The notes under the pieces: model-generated
Told to the model about the DNA's origin: nothing
Seen by the model: only the letters and a program-made list of their open reading frames with translations
Database searches by the model: none
In this document: positions 13,457 to 24,880 of the stretch, piece by piece
Layout of the letters: every line of letters starts with the position of its first letter
Position numbering within the stretch: the first letter of the stretch is position 1
Assembly: GCF_932294415.1 (NCBI RefSeq)
Contig: NC_065541.1
Span: 33,823,790 to 33,887,789, forward strand
Length of the DNA stretch: 64,000 nucleotides
Source of the DNA: Quercus robur
Taxonomy: Eukaryota > Streptophyta > Magnoliopsida > Fagales > Fagaceae
Direction: 5' to 3'
Made by a program: the position numbers and the translations under genes

Positions 13457-13580
13457 GCTGCACTCATTCTCTTTCATATTCACATCTCTATCTCTGGTTG
13501 CTCCTCTTATTTTATTTTATTTAGTTCACCTTCTCAATTAGGGTTAGGGTTAGGGTTTTGATAGAAGGAAAATTCCCCCG

Positions 13581-13709
13581 ATGAGGAAGAATTCCCATAA
13601 AATTGATAGGAAGTGCCGTATGACACGTCCAAATGCAGAGCAGGTTAGGGCTGTTAAATACTCACACAGGCACAGAGTCACCGCTTTTCCCAATCAACCA
13701 ACCATATGA
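13581..13709 (+). CDS. Possible 42-residue basic peptide at the start of the snoRNA transcript
   Basis: The first ATG after the TATA box opens a short frame starting MRKNSHKIDRK and ending at TGA 13707-13709. It is rich in Arg, Lys and His. No family is recognised. It may be a real small frame in the leader of a host transcript, the remains of a first exon, or chance. The sequence context (downstream of two telo-boxes) is the only support. Confidence 0.2.
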   Translation: MRKNSHKIDRKCRMTRPNAEQVRAVKYSHRHRVTAFPNQPTI

Positions 13710-13924
13710 GCGGACCCCACCCTCCGACGATTCGTCTCCCTTTTACGGGGAACGGCGTCGTTTGGTGCCTTGCTCATTGGTCGGGGGATTACGTGGCCTG
13801 CCTGTGTTCTGCAACCCTTTCCTTCTCTGTGTGTGTGATTTTAAACGGGTCTCTGAGGGTCTCTCTTTTCTTTCTTTCTTTTTTTTTTTTTTTAAAATAA
13901 ATTTTATAATTAATATTATTTTGT

Positions 13925-14075
13925 AAGGTCCGATGCCACGTCGCCGAGAGCTATTACAGCGGTGATCGGTGATGCTATGATTGGACCAAGAGCGATTCAT
14001 TGTTTCGCATCTTGATAGGAACCTGTGGATCTCATTAAACTCTGGTCCACGGAGCCGTTTTGTGCGATTACATTT
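13925..14075 (+). ncRNA. Candidate H/ACA-box snoRNA
   Basis: Two stem-loops can be drawn. The first is closed by GGTCC (13927-13931) with GGACC (13983-13987). The second is closed by TCGCA (14005-14009) with TGCGA (14063-14067) and has an inner arm of GTGGA (14025-14029) with TCCAC (14046-14050), leaving the internal loop expected of a pseudouridylation pocket. An ACA trinucleotide (14070-14072) lies three bases before the proposed end. The hinge holds AGAGCG, one base off the H-box consensus ANANNA, which is the weak point. The position 50 bases upstream of a C/D snoRNA supports the call. The target was not worked out. Confidence 0.45.
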
Positions 14076-14123
14076 TTATATTTCCCTTCTCTCTTTTTTT
14101 TCGCTTTTTTAATTTTGTGCTCT

Positions 14124-14214
14124 GAAGCCTATGATGATTGTTCTTCTTTTAGTTGGAATTACCGGCTGAATTTTATTTTGATGTCAATTTGACTGGCTGT
14201 ATGTCTGAGGCTTC
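14124..14214 (+). ncRNA. C/D-box snoRNA, predicted 18S rRNA 2'-O-methylation guide
   Basis: All parts are present in order. The terminal stem pairs GAAGCC (14124-14129) with GGCTTC (14209-14214). Box C is ATGATGA (14131-14137), box D' CTGA (14166-14169), box C' TGATGT (14179-14184) and box D CTGA (14205-14208). The bases before D' (14151-14164, AGTTGGAATTACCG) can pair over 14 positions, one of them G-U, with the conserved 18S rRNA sequence CGGUAAUUCCAGCU next to the 530 loop. By the D+5 rule the target is the U of GCGGU. A target for the guide before box D was not recognised. It would act in the nucleolus with fibrillarin. Confidence 0.8.
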
Positions 14215-15890
14215 ATTGGTAAACTATTTTGTTTTGTCTTTTTGTCTATGCTTGAAAAAAATATCGGATTGATATGTTAAATGACTCTCTATAAACTGTT
14301 AAGATCTCTGGAATTTATTATATTTTGGCTACTTCAAAAACGTATCAATTTTTGAAAACCATATCATATGAAATTTGAACAATTTAGATAACTAATTCCT
14401 TGAAATGGTTTTCCTAGGAAAAAAATCCTTCAAATGATAGGATACGGACAATTTTTCTTAAAACATGCCAAAGGGCATTACAATTGTTCGTCATTAAGAA
14501 AGGGATATTGAGAAAACATTCCATAATTATTGGAATTAGGGGAAAAATAACAAATACAAACAAGACGGTACTCAATAATTACTGGTTTCTAGTATAATTG
14601 TTATTGTTCTTTATTCTATAAAAAGTGCTAAACCAATGCACTTAGTGCATTTTAGTTTTGTAAGACTTCACTAACTAAAATGCCTGGAAATTTCAGCACA
14701 ATAGAGAGAAATCATAAAAATTGCAGGATTGGTCTGCTTTCTTGAACTGCTTTTTCCTAGTTTTTGTTTTTACCTAAAGTGGTAATAATCAAACAAGTCC
14801 GGGACTAATCTAACAAGTCAGGAATAAGAGCTTCTTCGAATTGTGCTTGGAATTTGCAAATAGGGACATTTTTTCATAAACCTAGATTAACAATTTCTAT
14901 GGTCCGTTATATACCCAAATATTTTTCCTAAATCAAATATTTCTGGATTGAATTGGCTAAATTAATTTGCATCTCTATATATCTATGGACCTGATTCCAT
15001 TAATGGCATCTCTTTCAAACAAGACAAACTAATAGTTCCACTACTTCGGCTGTAGCCAACAGCACGGTTCTAGAGTCTAGCTTCAGCCATCATCGGATCT
15101 TTTTCTTCTATAATCTCATAGCACACTTAGAAAGTTTCTCTTGACTTGTGATTTCTTGCAATTACTTCTAGTTTTCATAGAAGTAGCTTGAGTTTGCACT
15201 AGTTTGTTTGCTGATTTGGTTGTGAGCTCACCTGACTGATTTTGGAGTCCAAAGCAACTTGTTGTCCAACATTTCTTGAGGAAAGTCTGATGCTGAAGGG
15301 GTGCTATTTATGTTACAAAGAGTTTATACAATAACAGGCTGTCTCTCTTTTAAAGGTATTAAAATTTAAAACACCTCTTTGTTCCACTTATGGTTTGTCG
15401 GGAATTGAATTCCAAATTTTATATTTGATAACAAGAGACTTTTTACTAGTCAAATTAACTAGAACCCACCAACTAAGAAAGAGATTAATTGCTTTCTTTT
15501 GGACTACTTGAACTTGCTTATGTTCAAGTTACTTTGGGATTTTTTTTCACCTGCAATATTTGGCATAATAAACCCATTGGCACTGCTGTCTAGATGAGTT
15601 GTCTTTGTTTTTGTTCCGCATTCTTGACATAATGTTAACAACTTCAAACTGCCTATATGAAGCAGCAAGCTCCTTCGTAACTCTTGGAGAGTTAGAATTA
15701 ACCATTAACCAAATATGGCTGATTTATTTCAGTCCTCTCTGAGCAGGAAATTATAACTTACATATATATATATATATGCATATACACAGCTTTTAAAGAT
15801 TAATATATACCATTAAAAAAAATTGAAGGCAACCTTGATATTAACCGAGAAAGAGAACCGATTTCCCTTCTTTATTATTACATCTACAAA
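14215..15890. other. Intergenic region, no gene seen
   Basis: AT-rich DNA between the snoRNA locus and the 3' end of the NAT gene. It was searched by eye for further TGATGA/CTGA pairs and none with a closing stem was found. It may hold the downstream part of the snoRNA host transcript. Confidence 0.35.
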
Positions 15891-16107
15891 AGCATGGACT
15901 AAATGAACTACAATTCTAATCTGGACCCTGCCACAACAGTTGGCCCGCAAAAAATTGTCACCTTGAAAAGAGGAAGACTAGCATTTGCTAAGAATATTTG
16001 CCAAATAATCTTTGCATTTACAAACTCTAAGTGAACCTAATTTTAGCATGTTAACTGAAATGCATTGCAGAAAGAATAAGTTTGTTTGGCTGGCCTTGTT
16101 GAACTTG
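15891..16107 (-). other. Probable 3' UTR of the NAT gene
   Basis: The sequence directly downstream of the NAT stop codon on the minus strand has no other gene and is AT-rich. The polyadenylation site could not be fixed. Confidence 0.35.
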
Positions 16108-19100
16108 CTAGGTTGGAGGGAAGAACCTATTGAGATTGAATGGCAAAGTGTAGAACTCTTCATTTCTGTTATCACCTCTAAATGTTCTGAACTTCACCCA
16201 CCATGGCATCCCTCGGTCTTTCTTCGATTTCTCCACTTCTATTGTGTTATCAAGAAACACTGCGACAATCAAACCCACTGTCGCCGGAGACGAGAATATG
16301 GTATTTAGAAATGCATTAAACTGCAAGGATGTCATTTAACAATCAGGCTAACAATATTAAAAAGAGAAAAAAAATTACCAAAATTATCTTCTAAGTGGAG
16401 AACATTTTAGAAAATTATTCAGTGCACCCGATAGACTACCCTCCACTCACATTAAGGAGGACCCCATATGTGTCCCGCACATGGGACTCATATTTATGTG
16501 AGAGGGTGTAATTTAGGTGTACCTAATAATTTCTCAAAGTCTTGAGGAATTATATCTAAATCTCAATGACATTATTTATAAATATATTTGGGATGTTGAA
16601 GCTTATTACAGTCAGGGCCAAACTACATGCTACCTGGATATTTATACTTGTCTTTGTACTTTGCTATGGACTCTATTATTGGCATTAATGATAGTACTCA
16701 CCCATCCAGCATTAGTATGAACCAGACCACGGTGTGAAGGATTCCAATATTCATTGAAAAATTGCGGGATAGATATCCCGAGGAACAGTGAAAGCCCAGT
16801 AATGATGAGATTTCTCATAGAATTCATATTGGTGAATTGAAGAAATGACAATCCAACCGAAGCTGAAAACAAAGAAACAAGTTATATTAAAGAGAGGAAC
16901 AAGAAAAAGACAAAGTTTAGCTATAAAACTGGTTGTAGCTTAAAGCTAATTTGTAGCTAAACTTTGTCCACAAGAAAAAGGTTAAAAACTTGATTTCAAT
17001 TTAGCTAATAACATACCTACAAGGCCAAAGAGAACACAGTACAATGCAGCAAATATCGGGAAGGGTATAGATGCAAACACAGCTCCAAATTTTCCTGCAA
17101 ACATAATGGAGTGAATGAATCATACAGAACAATTATTAGAATTGTAATTGGGAAATCTTAAAAGCTTACCACTAGATGCAGCTGAAATTTGTAATTGCTA
17201 AAAAGAAAAGGAAAAGAGGGAAAATGCAACAGCGAAGACTTTAGATCCAGTCTGAACAGCTCAGTGAAAAATGAATTGAATTTTCACCAATTGGCATGTT
17301 TATATCAGTTCTCAAAACAACGCCAAAAAGATAATACCAACCTAGGGTGGAGAAGAATATCATGAAGCCTGCAGAAATTTGAACAACTCTGCGACTTCCT
17401 ACTCGAGTTAATCCAAGGAGTCCTACATTTTCCCTGAAATACATGACCATGATTTCTGTCAAGCTATATTTGTAGGCAAAAGAACAGAACATCAGCTAGC
17501 AGCTATGGCTCATCTAGCGTGTCTTACACAGAAACAGTAGAACCAGTGCATGTTCCAAAAAGACCATCAAGCAAGATTCCTATTCCCTGCCACAGTGAGA
17601 AACTAAAACTACTCAGCTCTTTCCAAGACACATGAAAGTGATGAAATATATCCACACAAAAAAAGAAAAAAGAAAAAAGCATTAACATCCAAAAACAACA
17701 TGTGACCATAAGAATTGTGCATGATACGTGGAAATTCAATTGTAATGTACAAGCAAAAGGGTGACAGGTGACACATTGCAGAAATTCTGTTAGCATTGTT
17801 AAAACATGTGAATTGTATTCAGGAATAAGTAAATCTACAACAAGGAGTCACAAATGTGTCAAAACAGCTCACTGCTCACCTGCCAGCCAATGCCCCGGCT
17901 CAATACATAAGCAGGAGGTGGAGTAGCAATTGCCAACCTCGATGCTGCCTTGTATGCACCAGTTGACTGCAGTCAAATGTACAAGTTATAAAAGGCTACT
18001 AAAGAAATTGGATATCTAGAACAACATAACAAAGGTGAAATCAAAAGAGCTATCTCTATCAACTGGTTCCTGGGATTCAATAGGATATGCCATGAATCTT
18101 GATAACAATTTAGAGACGCTTTTAAGAAACTCAGTAAATACCTCGACCATTGAAACAAGGACAGCCGACATCATGGCAAATGAATGACCCGCTGAAAATG
18201 TTGGTGGGCCCCACTGCAGAGGGTAGGGAAACTTGAACCTGAAATAATACAAAACTTCAGAAGCAGCCCAAAACACAGCACAACATAAGAGAAGCAGAGG
18301 TTAGCCCGTTGAGATACCATGGGGCAGTAGATATAAGATCTGCTCTGTCAGTACGGCAATTGATCTGTGTTTTAATGGGCTTGCCTCGATAAGCCCCACT
18401 AGCAGTCAAGATAAGGGAATAGATCCAAATGATTGCAATACAGATCAAAACTGGAAACCGCTCAAAAATAGGGATGTCTCTAAATGGTCTCATGTGCTTT
18501 AGATACTGCAATACACACAATCCATACGTGATGGAAAACAAATACTTAGTAAAGTAATAGATTACCCCAAAAATTTTACAAAGTCACTTACCTGTGACAA
18601 CCCAATGACCAACAACAGCATCGGTATCCCAATTTCCACACAATTGCCCAACTGAAACAGATATTGCAGTAGTAGAATTGTATAAATCTTCAAAGAGAAT
18701 GATAAAACAACAAGGCAAAAGAGAACATGAGGTATCCATTATGTACATTGAGCACCATCAGTCAGAGGAACATGCTGCTTATTAAGAAACAAGGTGCTCT
18801 TTCTTCAGTTCTCAGCAGGTTATAATTAATCAAATTTTCACATCAATGCATGTCCTAGTTGAAATTGAAACATTGCACAAGGGTTGAAGAAAGCTAGATA
18901 TATTCAAGAATGCAGTCAATTTCCGATGCGTCTAAAAGTTGAAGCTAGATGCTAGAGTTTTGAATTCTAGTTCCTTCGCAAAAAAATTATGATATGATAT
19001 TTGTCAATAACTAAAATATGATGCCTCCAATGTTAGAAATCTTGATAATCTATAATAAAATTTCACCCTCCAACAAGTGCTTAACACATCAAATGGAAGC

Positions 19101-22100
19101 TCCTCTTTCAAAATCAACCAAACGGATATTATAAATAGCCTCTCATGGCAATACTTACAGCTGGAAATCCACGTTCAAACAATCCCAAGCCAACCAATCC
19201 AACCACTGGTGCCATACCAAGAGGACTGAAGAACCTGTGAAAGAGACCCTTATAATAGTGAATAAAACAATTATGAACAGGTAGTTCAATCATTTCATTA
19301 CCCATTAAGCGCTATCAACCTACCGTGAAAAGAGACCCCAAACTTGGCTGTAACCTAGGATAATTTGTATGCTTGAGGCTACAATTAAAGCTCCCTGAAT
19401 AGCTCGCATAGTTTGTATAAATCTCTGCAAACCAATTACATGGGAAGATCCCTTTCAATACCCTACCAAATAAGAAAGTGTAAAATTCCTGAGAAGGGAA
19501 TAAAATTCAGAGAGATATCTCTTATGAGACTCAGGCTGATATTGAAATGTACTGTAACATGAAAGCCACAGTATTTATGGGTCATTTGGACACCACATTC
19601 CAATAAAAATATTTCATTCTTCTACTCAGTGCATTAAAAGTGAAACTTTGTTTGCATAAATTTAAGAATATAACCATGCATATTCAATTGGAATTTTAAC
19701 AATTTGCCTTGTATTATGCAAATTAATATCACTTCAGTCATTTTGGCAGAAACTCCATTTAGCAATGGATGCTTAAGCTCCCTTCTGCCTTTTCCTCTCA
19801 AAGGCCAATCTTTGTACACCATGAAAAAGCCTTTGCTTCTATTTCCTTTCAAGAAGCTTGCACTTTTTTTTTGTAGAAACAATCTGCCTAGGTATGCCCC
19901 TTAGAAATAGGTCTGACAAAAACCTAAAACTCGGACCCTCTAAAGTAATATCTTGCAAATGGAATAAGCCTCTAGTTTTATCAAGACGAGCATTCTTGTC
20001 AATTAGATTTATGTATCAATTTATTTCCATGTGGTTCTTAAAGACCCCAATATTTTTTTATAGAAGAGGAAGATTGGACAACTTACTTCATGAGAATTAT
20101 TAATCCGCTGCAACTGGGAGTCGTTTACAATGTAAGCTATGGGAATGACATAAGCAAAGGAGCCTCCAACAACCGCAGGCAACCTGGTTCCAAAAAGTGC
20201 TTGAAGAAGTGTGTTAATGCCGGCCACAAAGAGTAGAGTCTGTATAACGCGTGCTTTGTCACCCTGGTTGTGACCAAGAAAATTGTTTGAAAGGGGGGGA
20301 GGAAAATTAAGTTAAAAGAACAAATTCCTGATCAACCATATATAAACAGTTCTGCCAACATCTTTAGTCCAAAATTCAACCATATAAAAATTAGAAAGTG
20401 TCCAAAGTGTGGTAAGTTTTGGACAGAAGAGAACAAATTAGGAAAGAAAGTGTCATGGGAACTTGAAAATCTTAAGCAGTGTTTCAACCTAGAGTACTGC
20501 AGGTGGGACCTAATGATTTGAGGGTTCAAAATACCTGCATAGTCCCTCTAGTAAGTCAAGAGAGAAACCAGCCTGTACAGGATGCTTCTACAACAAGTAT
20601 CAATTGAACTTAAATTGAAACATGGTTGCTAAACTGAAAAGGAGTGGAGGAAGTTTATCAAAAAACAAGCTTACATCAGTGCCACCCATTGCAGGGACAA
20701 GCAACGCAGGGATCATTACACTTGTGCCCAGCATCAGGATGTAGTTCTGAAATGCCAACAGGATTGTTTCAACTGCAAGAAAAAGATTAAAATATAAACA
20801 AAAATGAAAAGGTGAGGCAATCAGCTTACCATGTATTGGCATGAACTTTCTTTAAGAGAAAATAAAGAAGATTTTACATCTTGATTTTGAATTGTAAACT
20901 AACACTGTTCTCAATCTGAGTGGAGTATGTGTCAAATTTATGGTAAACAAGTCTAATGAATTATGAAGCTGAGTTTCCACTTGAGTTTCAAAAGGAAAAC
21001 TTGCAGTAATTACATGTCTTGGAGGATTGGGATATAAAAATATCAATAATGTCAAACCCCAATTGGAGTCGACATTCATCAGGAAGTTTAACACGAATAA
21101 TTGGGCCTAGGAGTAAGTTTTTATATATTTATCTCTTTTTTCTTTTGGTGCTAGATATTGTACTGAAAGCCTATCTGGTAATCCACACACCTAAGTTCTA
21201 AAGCAATTTCAGTAAAGTAGCCAAAATAAAATGTGGTTACCATAGTTCTAGAATTCCTAAAATTCAAGGTCCCTCCTATAAGATAAAAACAGTCTTCTTT
21301 CACTTCAGCCACCATATATAAATAAATAAATAAATAAATAAATATATATATATATATATATATATTTTAAAGATTTGAATTCATTCCAGCTTAAAATAGG
21401 TCATGAGAAAGAGGTCAAATACTAAAATAAATCAAATGAAGCCAGTGAAATAATTTACTTAATTTCCAATGGTACGTAATAAAAACAATAAAATAGTTAA
21501 ATGTAATTCTTGTTTTCTTCTTTCTAATTCCTATCATGAATCAAAATGTAAGGTAACATTATCAATGGCACGACCATTAACATGTGCATGACTAAACTAC
21601 ATTTTCAAGTTGAGGTCAAAGTGGGACACGTAAAAGAAGTGTCAAAGCCTACAAGGTATTTTCGTCAGCAACCCCACAAGCAAAAGAAGAAGAAGAAGAA
21701 GCCTTTGGCTCTGATGGGTAAAAGAGTAATTACAATACGTCCTTAGGCCCATTCTTAAGAAGTTTTTAGAGTGTTATGGACCAGTGATGGCCATGAAAGC
21801 TATGTTTGATAGCTGAGAAATCTTAAGAAAGGTACATAAAACATAGTAAAACACTTGGAATGTCACTATATATCTATCTACTCCAGCCCCAACCCACCAA
21901 AAGATTTCAAAATTGTCATTTTTCGTTTTTTTTTTTCCCCGTATCATTTCTCAGTAACCAAACAAAGCATTCATAAACAGAAATTTTTAAAATTGAAAAA
22001 ACCAATAGAGTCCCACTCATTGTCAATATCATTAAAGTACAAATTTCAAAAATATTTTTAATCTTCGAAAACAAAAAGCTACAGCATAAGTTTACAATTT

Positions 22101-22724
22101 CTGTCACCCATCATCCAAAGAAAAAAGAAAGGAAAAAAAATAAAAACTGTGTCGATCGTCAAACTCAAAACCAATACTAAATTTTTAATTTTGGTTTTAT
22201 ATTTTACAAGTTACATAAATTCTTTCTTTTACAGGGGTCAAGTTTGTAACTTTGTATGCCACGAGACCACAGTGCCTGAACTTCAATGGCAGAAATACCA
22301 GTGATTCCCACACTGTCTCATTACTCACAACTAAAGCTACACTTTTTTTTTTTTCCTCGATGAATACTAAAGCTTCACTGCAACTACTTCTATTCCCACA
22401 ACCCATTTCTCTTCCACACCATATCCTAACAAACCCATATGAAGAAGAAGAAGAAGAAAAAACACTGGATAGAGAGAGAGAGAGAGGAAAAAAAAAAAAA
22501 AAAAAACTACTTTGCAACTATATATGTTGTCCCACAAGCCCATTTCACTCTCAAAACTCCTTAACCAAATAAAAAAGAAATAAAAAGAAAGTGAGAGAAA
22601 GAAAGGAACCCCTTACAAAACAGATGTATACAAAGAGATAGGGCATACCCCAAGGAGGGTTGGAGTCTATGCAGTACTCAAGGTCTTGGAGCTGGTCCAT
22701 GGGATGGTGAGTAATGTCTGCCAT
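16108..22724 (-). CDS. NAT: Nucleobase-ascorbate transporter (NAT1/NAT2-like), 14 exons
   Basis: Membrane symporter of the NAT/NCS2 family, whose characterised members move xanthine, uric acid or other nucleobases with protons; the substrate in this plant subgroup is not settled. Exons, in gene order: 22724-22649, 20772-20675, 20263-20087, 19424-19324, 19234-19159, 18651-18592, 18505-18318, 18238-18142, 17966-17880, 17586-17528, 17433-17342, 17094-17017, 16862-16702, 16320-16108. All 13 introns are GT-AG and the joined frame is 1563 nt, 520 aa, the usual length. It starts MADITHHPMDQLQ and ends NLNRFFPPT. The family signature ENVGLLGLTR is at 341-350 and the first-helix QN pair at 34-35. About 12 hydrophobic segments lie between residues 30 and 490. 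No damage was seen. NAT1 and NAT2 cannot be told apart by eye. Confidence 0.95.
20773..22648 (-). other. Long first intron of the NAT gene
   Basis: This 1.9-kb intron separates the first 25 codons from the rest. It contains a (TAAA)n/(TA)n microsatellite near 21320-21365, a (GAA)n run near 22440-22460 and a poly-A tract near 22488-22506. No nested gene or defined transposon was seen. Confidence 0.7.
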
Positions 22725-23169
22725 TGGTGAAGCTTTGTCAGAAGAGCTTCACAAAACTCGCTCACACAACACAGCCAAAGCAAAAATAGTAATGAAACAG
22801 AAGATGAGGAAGAAGAAGAAGAAAAGAAGAAAAAAGTAAAAGAGAAGATATAAAGTGAAAAAAAAAAAAGTAGCAAAAAATTTGAAAAATAAAAGGAACA
22901 AAATATGCAAAGCAAAGCAAAGCAAGTCCCTCTGTGACGCTCCCTCGCTGATTATAGCCCAGTTTTTGAATCATCAGACTCTTTCTACTTCTTTTTTTTT
23001 TTTTTTTTTTAGAAGTAAAATAGAGTAAAAAACAACTACCCCTATTTTTACTTGCATTTACAGTGCAGCCATTGGCGGACCACTTTTTTGTCAAAAATAC
23101 ACTAACGTTGTTGCTTGAATTTTTTGGAAATAAGAATGGGTAAAAGGACAATTGTACACCCACTCACTA
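22725..23169 (-). promoter_or_regulatory. Upstream region of the NAT gene
   Basis: On the minus strand the leader before the ATG is C/T-rich with (CTT)n-type runs (22800-22830). A TATA-like CTATAAT lies at about 22954-22960, some 230 bp before the ATG. The start of transcription is therefore plausibly near 22920-22930, but this is inference. A tract of about 22 T lies at 22989-23010 on the plus strand. Confidence 0.3.
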
Positions 23170-24719
23170 TCATTAAACTGTGCATGGAGTTATTAAAAGG
23201 ACAATTGCACCCTACTCCTAGAGACCCTATCAAATCTAGGACACTTCGTACGTTAAACTATTCTATATTTATTAGTTTGTATTTTATATATAATTTTAAA
23301 TTATAAAAATTTATAATTTAAATAATTTAATGATAATATAACTATTCATCTTCAATATTTAGACATTTTGTAAATATTGTATATATAAAAAGAAGATATT
23401 ATTTTATAGTGGATTTATCAAAATTTATTTTTAATAAAAAGATGTTGAGTGAGATTATAGTCTTAAGTTACAATCAATTTTGTAATTAAATTTTATCTTT
23501 TTTTATAACTATCTTGTGGGTATGTTTATTACTTTTACGTAAATTTATCATTTTTTTTCACTACTCACACATTTGATATAAAAATAAGTGTGTAATTAGT
23601 CCCAAAATTTTTCTTTGTTAAATATGTTCTCAATTTATCATCATCATAATAAGATTCATAAATGTAACATGAATTAGGATTGAGGAGGTAGTTGGATACA
23701 CAATTACACATCAATGCCTCTCTCTCCTCCTCTTGGATAGCGACAATGTGGTACAACAATGTTGTACAAGGCACTGTTTTTTGGGGTACAATTTGGAAAG
23801 ACCGGTCAATTCAACCCAAATTTATATGTTTTGTTTTTTATCTCTTTTTAAATACCTAAAACATTTCTTAATAAGATGAAAAAAAAAAAAAATAATAGTC
23901 ATATATCATAAGAATATTTATATATTTACAGGGTTAGTAACATATTATAATTATTTAAAAAAAAAAAAAAAAGAAAGAGAGAAGCATGGGGAGGGATTGA
24001 CGGTTGAAGTCCACAAAAATGCAGGAGGCCATTGGCGTTAATCTCTGACCATTAAAGAGCAGAAAGATGAGCTTAAATTATCATTTTTTTGAGAAAGAAA
24101 ATTGGTTTAAAACCAAACACTGGAAACAGATAATACATGACGAATTCTAGTCAAAGACAAAGAGTCATAGGTACGAATGATCTCTTAATGCCCGATAAAT
24201 GTTCACCTTCCAACTTCCAGGTGAAACCATCTTGAAATTTTAAACAAAAATATAAAAACAAAGGAGCTCAATTTGACACATGAATCATATTCATTGGCAA
24301 AAGATAAAATTATTAGCCACAATATTTAATGATAAGCGTACCTTTGCCTACAACTTATTGGATAAGATTTTAATTTTAATTTTTATGTACAATTTTTTAA
24401 AATACAAATATATTTAAATACATTTTTCACAAAAAAGCTACTAAATAAATAGACAGGCTAAGTTAAAATTTGAACTACCATCATTTTTAAGTAGACTTAC
24501 TATTAATATTTAATACTACAGTGCCACTTTTTTATTATACGCTAATTATATAATAATCAACCCCTAGATTTATTATTATTACAAAAAAAAAAAAAACACT
24601 AGATTTATTGATATGAAATATATTAATTGAACTTGTGGGGTGGGGGCATTGAATGAAATATCGGGGTCATCTGATGTCGCGACTCACGTCACATTAACTA
24701 CACTACACACTACTTCGCT
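23170..24719. repeat. Direct duplication, copy 1 (1.55 kb)
   Basis: Matches 24881-26451 almost base for base, with scattered substitutions and differences in homopolymer length. Starts TCATTAAACTGTGCATG or the close variant and ends ACTACTTCGCT. No gene is recognised. The 69-codon frames on the minus strand in each copy differ by a few codons and have no known domain. The block begins about 450 bp upstream of the NAT start codon. Confidence 0.92.
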
Positions 24720-24880
24720 GATGGTGTTGCCGAAAATCAAAAATTTCTCTCTCCTACTTTTGTTGAATTTCGGCAACGGTATTACCGAAATTCACTCTCT
24801 TTCCTTAAATTCCTAAATAAGTTGTAACAGTACCTATATCACAAATTAACTTCGAATTTAACAATATTAAGCTAAAAGAC
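24720..24880. repeat. Spacer with palindromic CGG/CCG hairpin motif
   Basis: This 161-bp segment separates the two duplicate copies. It contains an inverted repeat with perfect 9-bp arms, GAATTTCGG (24765-24773) and CCGAAATTC (24785-24793). A related sequence including the same hairpin and the following 80 bp occurs at 57812-57895. It is probably a short dispersed repeat. Confidence 0.5.

Noticed and set aside
13541-13558. GGGTTAGGGTTAGGG run as telomeric repeat or telomerase RNA template
   Set aside because: Only three units of the TTAGGG form, in a promoter-proximal position together with a telo-box; plant telomeres are normally TTTAGGG. A regulatory or leader motif is the simpler reading.
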